A stretch of DNA of 64,000 nt, from the NCBI GenBank assembly GCA_036346205.1, contig JARFJB010000935.1:504001-568000 (forward strand), in the 5' to 3' direction. The stretch comes from Vesta saturnalis (lineage: Eukaryota; Arthropoda; Insecta; Coleoptera; Lampyridae). The notes below the pieces were generated by a model. That model was not told where the DNA came from. It saw nothing but the letters and a program-made list of their open reading frames with translations, and did not search any database. Both the position numbers and the translations under genes were made by a program. Positions 1 to 11,795 of this stretch are shown here, in pieces; position 1 is the stretch's first letter, and each line of letters opens with the position of its first letter.

Positions 1-164
1 GCCTGAGTATAATTATCCTTGTCTTATGATTCGATCTCTCTTGCGTTAACAGTTTAGCGATGCATGACCTACGCGATGCAGTGGCGTGTGTCACCACTTA
101 ATCATCTTGCACTGTGGACCGTATCAAGGATGACAGCCTTTGTTCTCTGTTAAAAGGAATAGTT

Positions 165-482
165 TATTCAAAAAACACAACAGCAAATTAAAATGAAATG
201 TTCAAAATGTGCACCATTTGCGGCGTAATAATATCCAAGGCGACGAATAAACTCTATTTGCACGTTGTCAACCACTTCTGGAATTATGACAGCACTTTGA
301 TTTGGGATAACTCTACAGAAAGAAATCCAACGTGTTAAGGTCGGGTGACCTAGTAGGCCATTCGATAGGTCCTCTCCTTCCCATTCACCTAATCGGAAAT
401 GTTTCATCCAAAAATACACCGTTTCGGAAAGCACAAATTCGACGTCAGAAATAAATAGACATACACAACGAAATGAAAACAT
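165..482 (-). pseudogene. DDE transposase C-terminal relic (Tc1/mariner-IS630)
   Basis: This is the C-terminal third of an insect DDE transposase. In one frame the minus-strand translation ends with an IRRLGYYYAANGAHFEHF-like tail, the usual end of this family (RRL..C....GGHFEHL). In a second frame the upstream part reads GPIEWPTRSPDLNTLDFFL, matching the family motif around the third catalytic residue (PIEWP.RSPDLTPLDFFLWG). The two blocks lie in different frames, so the copy is frameshifted. The stretch before them has no transposase similarity that I can see. It belongs to the same broad family as the copies at 18.6-20.3, 60.8-61.1 and 63.3-64 kb. It is a dead fragment; the family call is good but the exact subfamily is unknown. 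Confidence 0.7.
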
Positions 483-1179
483 GTACCTATTGTTTATGGA
501 TCACCTTGGATACGATTATCGTATGTTCTTGATGGATTTATAAAGACAGTATCTATTTTTCTTTCGTACATATCTCGAGATCTGTTGACTATAGGTATAG
601 CACATGGTATATCAGATTTACTCAGAATTCAGAGCAGATTCCAAAAATGAAATAAAACAGGTCTTTCCATTTCACAAAATCGAGTTGGTGGTCGTAACCA
701 ATTTTTGGGCCACCCTATATACAAAATTTTATCACTAAAAAACCGCAGTCAAAAATAAAAATCGACGTGTCCGAGCGTTTCATCAAAAACTAGTCCCTTG
801 ATCTTTAAATGAATTTAGAGATAATTTCTGGGACTCACTGTATATACGATTTAAATTTACCTTTATTTGCACAACTTCTTTACACTTTAACAAAATGTTG
901 TTTTTTTTTGTGGTAATTTTTCATATAAATAATCATTGTCACGATACTAATAACATACGACCTTTGTAAATAAAGTAATAAGACTCATATGTTTACAGTC
1001 AATCTGGCAATACTGTAACTCTGACCAGTAGACATACGTTCAGCTGAACAGCTGATATAACAGTGACAATTAATATTTTCAGTCTATTGTTGTCAAGTGA
1101 CATGTAAGCAAACTTTTTGTAAAGTTTTTGCTGTGCGTTCAAAAGTAAGTGAAATAAATTACGAGCAACGTTGTGGGAT
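483..1179. other. AT-rich spacer, no gene seen
   Basis: No coding similarity is visible. Two stretches, near 700-720 (GGCCACCCTATATA) and 826-845 (GGGACTCACTGTATATAC), resemble the ends of insect DNA transposons that finish in CACCCTGTATA-like sequence. They are too degenerate to define an element. Confidence 0.4.
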
Positions 1180-1555
1180 TAAATTCTGTATTAAACTCGG
1201 TGAATGATGCTAGTGAAAGACTGCGAAAAAGAGTTGCCCATGTGAGACTTGCCAAGACAACTAGATAATGCATCATGACAGTGCACCTTGTCACACTGCA
1301 CTCTCAATTACCAAGTTTTTGACAAACAAAGTTATTCTCGTCCTCCTTCAACCACCCTATTATCCTAACTTAAGCCCATGTGACTTTTTCCTGTTCCCTA
1401 AATTGAAAATTCACCTCAGAGGACACCACTTTGGAACAGTAGAAGACATTAAAAAACTGTAACCGACCATCTTAAAGATATACCAGTTTCTGAGTTCCAG
1501 CATTCCTATGAAGAGTGGAAAAATCGGATGAGGCTAAGTGAAATATTTTGAAGGG
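1180..1555 (+). pseudogene. mariner transposase C-terminal relic
   Basis: The C-terminal part of a mariner-family transposase (cut-and-paste DDD enzyme acting at TA sites). The motif HHDSAPCHTALSITKFL begins at about 1,268, followed by PPYYPNLSPCDFFLFPKLK, the family block HHDNAPAHTS...PPYSPDLAPCDFFLFPKLK, with two of the catalytic aspartates (HHD and CDFF). After a one-base break near 1,460 the other frame continues VTDHLKDIPVSEFQHSYEEWKNR and stops after SEIF, the usual end. The N-terminal helix-turn-helix half is absent. It abuts the piggyBac relic that begins about 140 bp downstream. Non-functional. Confidence 0.85.
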
Positions 1556-1689
1556 GATATAGTCCATGTCTGATTATACTGTGAATAAAAAGTATTATTT
1601 AACTAGTCTTACTACTTTATTTACAGACCGCGTATTTAGTCTTTTTCAGGGACCGGATACCCGTTAGGAATCCAAATAGTGTCACTGAG

Positions 1690-3305
1690 GATAAGCTTTG
1701 TCTTATGGCTCAATCGATAGTTGGAGAAGAATTCGAAGAAGAAGTTGGTGGAGAATCAGATACCCCAGATGATATAGTTATAGAGGACGATCATCATAAC
1801 TCAATGTCGGAGGAAGAGCTATATGACTCAGAACAAGAAGAAGGTAACGGTAGTTAAGAGGACAGTGAGCGAAATTTGGTGAGTGGTGGTAACGAATATT
1901 TTGTAGGTAAAAATAAAACAGTCTTGTGGAATAAATAACCAATATTGAGTAAATTTCGTAAAACTTTTCAAAAATTATTGTGCCCATATTACCTGGGCCA
2001 AGGCATTGTCAATGAATTAGGTGCTTTTCAAATGTTTATGACTGATGACATAATTGGACGTATTGTTCAATGTAACATTTAGGAGATTACTAAAACCCGG
2101 ATAAATTAGCACCGGCCTCGAGATGCGAAAGACACAACAGAGATTGAATGATTGTCATACATTGAACTTCTGTTATTGGCGGAATGATACTCATTTTTGT
2201 GAACTCTGGACAACTTATGGAACAGCATCGGAAATATTTCGAACATGTATGAGTTGCAAGAGATTTATATTTTTACTTGCTAGCATAATTACGATTTGAT
2301 GATAAGAACCCCAGAAATGAAAGAACATAATCTGACAAACTTGCTGCAATACGATTTAGTCTGGATCGTTTCATAGAAAACAGTAAAAACACATATTGTT
2401 TGGGAGAACAGATAACAACAGATGAAATGTGGATTCCATTTAGAGGGAGATGCAGCTTCATTCAGCATATTCCCATCAAACCACCAAAATATTGTTAGAA
2501 ATAGTTTATTGTATGCGACTCTAAAACTTTTTATGTGAGTAATTGAGAGGTATACTGTGGTCAATAGCCAGAAGGACTAGCAAAATGGCAAATGCACTAG
2601 CCGACACTCTGAGCCATGAAAAGGTAAAACCAGAAATGTCACCTGTGATAACTGGTATACAAGTTACCCTTGCCCATGACTCTCCTGAAGGACAAAATAA
2701 CGTTGGTAGGAACAGTGAAGAAAAATAAGACAGGGCTACCACCAGAATTTTTGCCATGTAAAACAAGATCAAGTGGTTTTTGGACTCCAGAAAGATATGA
2801 CAGTTGTATCTTATGTTCCAAAGAATAGCTGAGCAGTGTTCTACTGTCTACATTGCACGATGATTCTGCAATGGATGCTGGAAGCAACATACCTGAAATA
2901 ATATGGACTATAACAGGTATAAAGGTGGTGTTGGTACTGTCGATAAATTGTGCAATGCCTATACAGTGTCGATAAGAACAAAAAGATGGGCCAGATTATA
3001 TAAAACGCAACGCATATCAACGACAGCTATAAATACAGAGAAATTATCTGAAAGCATTATCACTCCCTTTAATGAAGCCATACCTTGAGTAAGAGCTAGC
3101 TTATAGAACCTGCCTGCAGATATTCAACTATTTATCAAAAAGTACAAGAGACCAGAAGAGGAATAACATCTAAGTTTACACGACGATGTTTCCAATATGA
3201 AAGACAAAAAACAGAGTGACGACGATATCGTGCAATGCGTGTGAGAAATCTGTGTACAAAGAGCATTCAGAAACAGTGATCGCGTGTGTAGAATGTAATA
3301 ACATA
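1690..3305 (+). pseudogene. piggyBac-like transposase relic, near full length
   Basis: A piggyBac-family transposase (TTAA-specific cut and paste) readable end to end but broken by several stops and frameshifts. In order: an acidic N-terminus (EEFEEEVGGESDTPDD, about 1,715-1,850); a GKNKTVLWNK block near 1,905; TTDEMWIPFRGRCSFIQHIP at about 2,415-2,475 with the first catalytic Asp of the DEQ..PFRGR motif; TRNVTCDNWYTS near 2,625 with the second; VSYVPKNS.AVLLLSTLHDD near 2,810; YNRYKGGVGTVDKLCNAYTV at about 2,909 with the last conserved Asp; and a cysteine-rich zinc-binding tail (CNACEKSVYKEH...CVEC) at about 3,230-3,300. TTAA ends with terminal repeats could not be located with confidence. 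Confidence 0.88.
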
Positions 3306-4623
3306 GATCAGAGTGAAGAAGATTAGCAGTTTATTAGTGTACAGCGTACAGTGTCGGTAGCAAAATGTGTTCTATTAGTTAGTATTATTAAAACATTAAA
3401 ACTAAATTGCAGTAAATTTCACCTTATACTAACATTTTTGTGCTTTTTCTGTATGTACTGCATTTATATTGCACTAGTACTGTGTTTTTATTGAACTTAT
3501 ATTTCCATTGCAGCCTAATTGTTTTTCATTCACATTGTACTTTTTTTTTCTATTTCCATTTTACTTATATGTGTAATACTTCTAATATAGAACTTTGTAT
3601 TACTATTTCATTGTATATTGCATCAAATTACATTACTTTGTCATTATAATAAAAAAATATTTTGATATTGACAAACCAAATTACGATGCAAAGAATAGGT
3701 AGGGTTATTTGAACTATATTTTGTGCAGATAAGTTTAATATATATTTAATTACTAGCATTTTTAGGACCACTGGGTATGCATGAATTACTGACAACAATC
3801 TACCTATTCTTTGAAGAGCGTTTGAGATAATATTTGTAACAGTTATTGATCACATGTCACGACTTTTAGATAAATTGTGAATTTCTGACATGGTGTAAAA
3901 AATAAAACACGCGGGTACTTACGTAATTAAATTAGGCGCGTGTACTTAAATGTTAAATTTATCTTATTTATGACACACTGATTATTGATAAGCTCTGTGA
4001 GCTGTTATTAAGATATGTAAACTTTGATGGAAAGCTTGTAGTGCCTTTTTAACATAGTCTGTCAAAGATTTCCATCTAAGGGTGTGTTGAAAGAGATTTA
4101 TTACTTTATCGACGATGAGAAAAGTTTTTTCTTTTTAATGCTCAAGAATTATTTATGGAATTAGCTCAGTCTTACTTAAAACATGAAACTTTATATTTAT
4201 GTATTACATTAGTGCAATTCCTTAAACATAAGCTTCATAACTGATTTTGTTTCTAAAACAAGTAACTACTGTTGATTAAGACAAAAATTGAAAAAATGGA
4301 GATATACGTAATATGCGGTTTATTTAAATGCGTACACTTGACTTCGATAGTTATTTTCTCTGATATACACTAGTTACCTAACCTTATGGTAGGATAGACT
4401 AAAGTGGAACAGTGGTATACAACGAATGAGCCCTTTATTGGTTGAACTATTGTACGTGTGCACCTGGAAAAGGTACACGTGGTAGCCAATGTGACCCCCA
4501 TGACCCTTCACATAGCTAAGCGGTTCGGTTGATCAACAGTGGTACTTATGCATTGAAGCATCCACTTTAATTTACAGTCAACGTATGTATATACAGGCAT
4601 AGAGGGTTGTGCAATCGACATTT
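3306..4623. other. AT-rich spacer, no gene seen
   Basis: About 1.3 kb of AT-rich sequence with no recognisable coding or structural signal. A short inexact inverted pair flanks GGAAAAGG near 4,455-4,480 but is too short to interpret. Confidence 0.4.
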
Positions 4624-4685
4624 ACTTCACAAACGCTAAGTCGACTTGTTACCTCATTTTACAACGTTCGACAATTGCGTGTGAG
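4624..4685 (+). repeat. R1 dispersed repeat, 5' fragment
   Basis: These ~60 bases, starting TTCACAAACGCTAAGTCGAC, align with the start of the longer R1 copies at 11,620 (+) and 15,055 (-), which both read TTCACTATCGCTAAATCGAC-like followed by CTCATTTT or CTCTATTTG. The alignment stops where the giant GT repeat begins. Confidence 0.6.
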
Positions 4686-4689
4686 TGTA

Positions 4690-4874
<185 letters not shown>

Positions 4875-4883
4875 TGCGTGTGG

Positions 4884-5176
<293 letters not shown>

Positions 5177-5196
5177 GGTGTGTGTGGTGTGTGTGT

Positions 5197-5281
<85 letters not shown>

Positions 5282-5307
5282 TGTGTGCGTGTGTGCGTGT
5301 GTGGTGT

Positions 5308-5395
<88 letters not shown>

Positions 5396-5442
5396 TGCGT
5401 GCGTGCGTGGTGGGTGTGGGTGTGGGGTGGGTGTGGGTGTGG

Positions 5443-5620
5443 GTGCAGGTGCAGGTGCAGGTGCAAGTGCAGGTGCAGGTGCGATGCGGGTGCAGGTGCA
5501 GGTGCAGGTGCGGGTGCAGGTGCGTGTGCAGGTGCGGGTGCAGGTGCAGGTGCGGTGCAGGTGCGGGTGCAGGTGCGGGTGCTGGTGCGGTGCAGTGCGG
5601 TGCAGTGCAGTGCGAGCAGG
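5443..5620 (+). repeat. GGTGCA hexamer block
   Basis: A degenerate hexanucleotide array (GTGCAG / GTGCGG variants) between the GT blocks and the GTGAGTG region. The gradual change of unit along the tract suggests stepwise turnover of one large array. Confidence 0.95.
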
Positions 5621-7290
5621 AGTGGTGAGTGCGTGCAGTGCAGTGCGTGTGGGGTGTGAGTGTGGTGTGGGTGTGAGTGTGGTGTGAGTGTGGTGTGGTG
5701 TGAGTGTGAGTGTCAATGTGGTGTGAGTGTGGTGAGTGTGGTGAGTGTGAGTGAGTGTGGTGAGTGTGGTGAGTGTGAATGAGTGTGGGTGAGAGTGGTG
5801 TGAGTGTGGGTGAGTGTGGGTGGTGGTGAGTGTGAGTGGTGTGGTGAGTGTGGTGGTGTGGTGGTGTGGGTGGTGTGAGTGAGTGTGTGTGGTGTGGTGA
5901 GTGTGGTGAGTGTGAGTGAGTGTGGTGGTGTGGTGAGTGTGGTGAGTGTGTGGTGGTGAGTGTGTGTGAGTGGTGTGAGTGTGAGTGTGGTGTGTGTGGG
6001 TGTGTGAGTGTGTGGTGTGTGGTGTGAGGTGTGAGGTGTGAGTGTGTGGGTGTGAGTGTGTGGTGTGTGAGTGTGTGAGTGTGTGAGTGTGTGTGAGTGT
6101 GTGGGTGTGTGTGTGTGGGTGTGAGTGTGAGTGTGTGAGTGTGTGAGTGTGAGTGCGTGGTGAGTGAGTGAGTGAGTGTGTGTGTGTGAGTGTGTGGTGT
6201 GGGTGTGAGTGTGAGTGTGTGAGTGTGTGGTGTGTGAGTGTGTGAGTGTGGTGTGTGAGTGTGTGAGTGTGTGAGTGTGAGTGTGAGTGTGTGTGAGTGT
6301 GTGGTGTGTGTGAGTGTGGTGGTGTGAGTGTGGTGTGGGTGAGTGTGAGTGAGTGTGGTGAGTGTGGTGTGGTGGTGTGAGTGAGTGTGGGTGAGTGTGG
6401 TGTGAGTGTGGGTGAGTGTGGGTGAGTGTGGGTGGGTGTGAGTGGTGTGGTGAGTGTGGTGAGTGTGAGTGAGTGTGAGTGAGTGTGGTGTGTGAGTGAG
6501 TGTGGTGGTGTGGTGAGTGTGGTGGTGTGGTGAGTGTGAGTGGGTGTGAGTGGTGTGTGAGTGTGGTGAGTGTGAGTGTGTGTGGTGGTGTGAGTGGTGA
6601 GTGTGAGTGGGTGTGAGTGAGTGTGGTGGGTGTGAGTGGTGTGTGAGTGTGGTGAGTGTGAGTGGGTGTGGTGAGTGGTGAGTGGTGTGAGTGAGTGTGG
6701 TGGTGTGGTGAGTGTGAGTGGTGTGGTGGGTGTGGTGAGTGTGAGTGAGTGTGAGTGAGTGTGAGTGAGTGTGAGTGTGTGAGTGTGGTGGTGTGAGTGA
6801 GTGTGTGAGTGTGAGTGTGTGGTGTGTGGTGTGTGGTGTGTGTGATGTGTGAGTGTGTGAGTGTGTGGTGTGTGAGTGTGTGGTGTGTGAGTGTGTGGGT
6901 GTGAGTGTGTGATTGGTGAGTGTGTGAGTGTGAGTGTGTGAGTGTGTGAGTGTGTGTGTGTGAGTGTGTGAGTGTGAGTGTGGTGTGTGTGTGAGTGTGT
7001 GAGTGTGTGAGTGTGGTGTGTGGTGTGTGAGTGTGGTGTGTGAGTGTGTGTGTGGTGTGTGAGTGTGTGGTGAGTGTGTGGTGTGTGTGTGAGTGTGTGG
7101 TGTGAGTGTGAGTGTGTGAGTGTGTGGTGTGTGGTGTGTGTGTGTGGTGTGTGAGTGTGTGTGTGTGTGGTGTGTGGTGTGGGTGTGTGGTGTGGTGTGT
7201 GGTGTGTGGTGTGTGGTGTGTGGTGTGTGAGTGTGGTGTGTGGGTGTGTGGTGTGTGGGTGTGGGTGTGAGTGTGTGGGTGTGTGTGTGT
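5621..7290 (+). repeat. GTGAGTGTG-type degenerate repeat
   Basis: About 1.7 kb built from GTG, GTGA and GTGTG words with almost no C on the plus strand. No fixed period holds over long distances. The whole block reads open in several frames, which explains the very long His/Thr/Ser-rich and Val/Cys-rich spurious translations. Confidence 0.97.
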
Positions 7291-7323
7291 GGTGTGTGCG
7301 TGTGTGCGTGTGTGTGTGCGTGT

Positions 7324-7354
<31 letters not shown>

Positions 7355-7797
7355 GTGCGTGGTGCGTGGTGCGTGTGTGCGTGTGCGCGTGTGCGCGTGT
7401 GCGCGTGTGCGCGTGTGGCGTGGCGCGTGTGCGCGTGTGCGCGGTGCGGTGTGCGTGTGCGTGGTGCGTGGCGGTGCGTGCGTGCGTGCGCGGTGCGCGT
7501 GGGCGTGCGCGTGCGGCGTGCGTGCGTGGCGTGGTGCGCGTGGTGTGTGCGTGCGCGTGTGCGCTGTGCGTGTGTGCGTGGCTGCGTGTGCCGTGTGCGG
7601 CGGCGTGCGTGCGGCGTGCGTGCGTGCGTGCGTGCGTGTGCGTGCTGTGCGCGTGTGCGCGTGGCGCGTGTCCGTGTGCGCGTGTCGCGTCGTGTGCGCG
7701 TGTCGCCTGTGCACGCGTGCGCTCCGCGCGTGCGTGCGTCGTGCGTGCTGCGTGCGTGCGTGCTGCGTGCGTGCGCGTGCGTGCGTGCGTGCGCGTC
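7291..7797 (+). repeat. GTGCGCGTG-type GC-rich repeat
   Basis: A GTGCGTGCGCGTG mixture in which C content rises towards the right-hand boundary. It is the last G-rich block before the abrupt change to pure CT sequence. Confidence 0.95.
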
Positions 7798-8833
7798 TCC
7801 CTCCTCTCCTCTCCCTCTCCTCCCTCTCCTCTCCTCTCCTCTCCTCTCCTCTCCCTCTCCTCCCTCCCTCTCCCTCTCCCTCTCCTCCCTCTCCTCTCCC
7901 TCTCCCTCTCCTCTCCTCTCCTCTCCCTCTCCTCTCCTCTCCCTCTCCCTCTCCTCTCCCTCCCTCTCCTCTCCTCTCCTCTCCTCTCTCCCTCTCCTCT
8001 CTCCCTCTCCCTCTCCCTCTCCTCTCCCTCTCCTCTCCCTCTCCCTCTCCCTCTCCCTCTCCCTCCTCTCCTCTCCCTCTCCTCTCCTCTCCCTCCTCCC
8101 TCTCCTCTCCTCTCCCTCTCCCTCTCTCCTCTCCCTCTCCCTCTCCCTCCCTCTCCTCTCCCTCTCCCTCTCCCTCTCCTCTCCTCTCCCTCTCCCTCCT
8201 CTCTCTCCCTCTCCTCTCCCTCTCCCTCTCCCTCTCCCTCTCCTCTCCCTCCCTCCTCTCCCTCTCCTCTCCCTCTCCTCTCTCTCCTCTCCCTCTCCCT
8301 CTCCCTCCCTCTCCTCCCTCCCTCTCCCTCTCCCTCTCCCTCTCCTCTCCCTCTCCCTCTCCCTCTCCCTCTCCCTCTCCCTCTCCCTCTCCTCTCCCTC
8401 TCCTCTCCCTCTCCCTCTCCCTCTCCCTCCTCTCCCTCTCTCTCCTCTCCCTCTCCCTCTCCCTCTCCCTCTCCTCCCTCTCCCTCTCCTCCTCTCCTCT
8501 CCTCTCCCTCCCTCTCCCTCTCCCTCTCCTCTCCTCTCCCTCTCCCTCTCCCTCTCCCTCCCTCTCCCTCTCCCTCTCCCTCTCCCTCTCCCTCCTCTCC
8601 CTCTCCTCTCCTCTCCCTCTCCTCTCCCTCTCCTCTCCCTCTCCCTCTCCCTCTCCTCTCCCTCTCCTCTCCTCTCCCTCTCCCTCTCCCTCTCCCTCTC
8701 CCTCCCTCTCCCTCTCCTCTCCCTCTCCTCTCCCTCTCCCTCTCCCTCTCTCCTCTCCCTCTCCTCTCCCTCTCCCTCTCCTCTCCCTCTCCCTCTCCTC
8801 TCCCTCTCCCTCTCCCTCTCTCTCTCCTCTCTT
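7798..8833 (+). repeat. CTCTCC/CTCCCT polypyrimidine tract
   Basis: About 1,036 bp with C and T only on the plus strand, made of CTCTCC and CTCTCCCTCTCC units. A homopyrimidine-homopurine run this long can form triplex (H-DNA). Its Ser/Leu/Pro-rich and Arg/Glu/Gly-rich translations are artefacts. Confidence 0.98.
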
Positions 8834-8835
8834 TG

Positions 8836-10261
8836 ATAATTAACCTCATTTAGTTATACATTGCTACGACGCAGTCTCCTCTCCAATAAAGTGTCTACTT
8901 TTCTATAATTTGGCTTTATTTTATTGGGCTAGAGAAGCTTAGAAATCTATTTAACTGCTTTAATGAAATATTTGAACTGTACTTTGACATATCGTCAGTA
9001 GTTTATTATCTCAAATTTAACAATTGAACATTATTTGTAATTCAGTTAAATAACAACTTTCATAGCTTGCAAAAAAGAAAATGTACCATACACATTAGTG
9101 AGCTGTAGGTTAATGATAAGAACGCAACGGAGCACAGTGTAATGCAGTGTGTGCGCCACATTAAATTGCAATAGTTTAATTTTTGTAAATAGGACAGTAG
9201 GGTAATTACTATAAATACTTGTTATATTAGATAAAGGGTATTGAGTTAGAAACCACTTGTTCAATTACTCACAGGGCGCAAGGACCAGTCTACAAGCGGT
9301 ACAAGTAACGGTGTACCCCTTGCATCCCCAACACATTTAGTCTCAAATATACTGAGATTAAGCATGGTCTATCGAGCCACCAACATCGACAATCAGTGAA
9401 AGGAAGCATAGTCCATTGTGCCACAACCGCTCGCATAAAGCAGTGAAAATATTGTCGTCGCCGCCGAGAAGAAAGAAAAGCTGCAGTCCTCCACGACTAC
9501 GGTGAAGCTACATTACGAAGTAGAAATGTCTACCTCTGTGAAACTGTAAGGATTTACGCCCCTTACAGAAACGGAAATTGTGTGAAGAGTTCCATTACCC
9601 TCATACGCATACAAACTGTGTGAGGAAAGATCCTCACAGAGATAATGCGGAAAGGAAGGCTCGAACGAAACCTAACCTCCGACAGGAAAAGAGCCAGCAT
9701 CTGCAACATTCACATGCAAGCAGAGATTAAAGGCAGTGGGTAAGAGATATTAAACTTTGTCGGAAAAGCCATATAACTAAAATTGAAAATTTTAACAAAT
9801 CGGCCAGCAACCAAAATTAAGCTGGCAGGGCGATGGATAAACTGTTAGCAAATATAAAAAATACTTGATATCACGGATGAACGAAGCCTTCATAAACGTG
9901 CGTCGCAGTAAGTTGGAGGAACGGTGGGAAAGAGAATTAAGGACACATCAGGAGCTATTAAAATTGCAAAAATAAGATCATTTTTACCACACAGTGAATT
10001 AAGGTATACAGTAATATATTAGAGTCCCTAGTACAACGAGTAGAACACTAGTGCAAATCAACACGTGGCAAAAAAAAATTCAACGAAAATGGATTGCGAT
10101 TGAGCATCTGCACAAACACATTAAGGTACATCAGATAATACTTTACTATACCTATTTTACAACAAGCTAGTATTAGAAGATCGAGCAACGGTGTGACCAA
10201 ATATGGATCAAAGCTGGTAGTAAAATAAACATCGCCACACAAGTAAATAATCCATGCAACG
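8836..10261. other. spacer and untranslated lead of the BEL/Pao relic
   Basis: No gene is recognised in the first part. From about 9,300 the composition shifts to the A-rich, C-containing style of the following BEL/Pao fragment, so 9.3-10.26 kb may be its 5' untranslated region and gag N-terminus. No LTR was found at its left side. Confidence 0.35.
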
Positions 10262-10605
10262 TTGCACTATCAAAAGTGAAGCTACTTGTATTTAGTGATA
10301 GATATAAAATTTTCCAAGACATCTTCGAAAAGGCAATACACGCCAACAGGTTTGTAACTGATACTAAGAAGGTGCAATATGTAAAAACACATGTCACAGG
10401 AATGCAAGTATTCAAGAGTATGGGGCATTCTCAGGAACAAGACTTTCCCTCAATCGATCAGGAACCCGCAGAGTCAATAAAACGACTACATGACAGAATT
10501 CAGGAGTGCCTGAGGGTAATCACAAACCCGGGGAACACAAACGGCATTCTGGGGACTAATCATCGCCCGGGTAGTGACACGGAAATGAGATTCAGAATCC
10601 AATAA
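10262..10605 (+). pseudogene. BEL/Pao gag relic (DUF1759-like)
   Basis: A capsid-region fragment of a BEL/Pao retrotransposon. The frame reads KLLVFSDRYKIFQDIFEKAIHANRF then VTDTKKVQYVKTHVTG, matching the conserved block of this family (LP.F.G....W..F.D.FE..IH.N..L....K..YL...L.G). Similarity fades after about 60 residues. Downstream on the same strand come a degenerate cysteine-rich stretch (about 10,760-10,900, FRLCAKRQYPHLLLHCYCK-like, probably the old zinc knuckle) and the protease, the normal gag-pol order. Start and end of gag are lost and there are stops between blocks. Confidence 0.7.
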
Positions 10606-10954
10606 ACCCTATGAAGTCTTTAAAAACGCCGAATGAATCACCATCTCTTGAAGAAACAGTGGAATTGCTCAAAAATCGATAGAAGCTACGTCAAGCCGGG
10701 GCAGCAAAATATGCTCCCAAGCAAATTAATCCCAGATAAATTCAACAAATCTGCTGGTACTACATGCAACATGACAGGTTAAGTGACTGCATCACATTGA
10801 AATAATTAGCAGGAACATAATTTCAACGTCAAATGCCATTTGTTTCGGCTCTGCGCAAAGCGCCAATATCCACACCTGCTACTCCACTGCTACTGCAAAA
10901 ATCCAATCAAAATAATAAACTCAACAGCGCACGGAGCGACCACATCACTTATGG

Positions 10955-11194
10955 ATGCATACAGAGAAAGAAGTCCTCCTAGTCACAGCGATGGTTAAAA
11001 TTAAAGTAGTCCTTGGCGATCTCAAAACGTTGCCAATATTGGTCGATCCTGGATCGCATGTATCACTCATAATGGAAGCTTCAGCGCAATTATTAAAATT
11101 TCCCAGGCAGCAAATACAAGCAGAAACAAACGGTCTGGAAGGAGCAGTACTAATCAATGCAAACTCACAAGTAACCATTCAGCTAAGACCGTGA
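10955..11194 (+). pseudogene. BEL/Pao aspartic protease relic
   Basis: Retropepsin that would process the BEL/Pao polyprotein. EVLLVTAMVKIKV is followed by LPILVDPGSHVSLIMEASAQLLKF, the family pattern LL.TA.V.I......RALLDSGSQ.S.ITE. The catalytic triad position reads D-P-G rather than D-S/T-G, so the copy is probably inactive even apart from its frame breaks. It lies 350 bp after the gag fragment and 60 bp before the conserved linker. Confidence 0.75.
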
Positions 11195-11254
11195 CATCCA
11201 AGGATCCTTTCATTGACCACTTGACCACAGAGGTAATAGTCCTGAAGATTACCT

Positions 11255-11608
11255 ATGAATCCATTTGAGTTTTACATCAACCAATGGACAAACCAAATTT
11301 TAGCGAATCCTACGTTCAACATACCAGGACCAGTAGGTGTGCTTCTGGGAGCAGGTCTACAATCCCAGAAAACAAGTGGTGACGTTCCATATATTCTGCC
11401 TACAAAGACTATAGTAAACCGTAATGGACCGTCAACAATGAGGATCGAGTATCAAAACACAGACGAGGCCAGTAAAACATTGGAAAACGTTTGTCAACAG
11501 CAGATTGCCAGTGAACTGGATTTTGATGGGATTGTCAAAAACAATGATGTTGAAATGGTTATTGGAAATATCTGGTGTGGAACAACTTACACATACATAT
11601 GTAGGTAA
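11255..11608 (+). pseudogene. BEL/Pao post-protease linker relic
   Basis: Contains ILANPTFNIPGPVGVLLGAG, the hallmark LADP.FN.PGPID.LLGAD segment between protease and reverse transcriptase in BEL/Pao polyproteins. Its position directly after the protease confirms the gag-protease-linker order. The remaining residues show no reverse transcriptase, so this element ends here, directly before an R1 repeat copy. Confidence 0.75.
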
Positions 11609-11619
11609 AGAAGGTTATG

Positions 11620-11795
11620 GAATAAACTTCTTTCACTATCGCTAAATCGACTTATTAGCTCATTTTAGAACTTTCAACCAAGTTTTTCCAAGATCGGCCA
11701 CGATGTCTGGATGTATGCTAGTATCCACGATAACTCCAAAACGAAAACACCTACTTACCCAAAATTTTGTATTTAAGCTTGTTTTCATTTCGCAG
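11620..11795 (+). repeat. R1 dispersed repeat, left inverted copy
   Basis: About 170 bp nearly colinear with the reverse complement of 14,893-15,055. Shared stretches include CACTATCGCTAAATCGACTT, CAAGATCGG, GATGTCTG, GGATGTATGCTA, ATAACTCCA.AACGAAAACAC and AAAATTTTGTATTTAAGCTTG. The unit is unclassified. Confidence 0.75.
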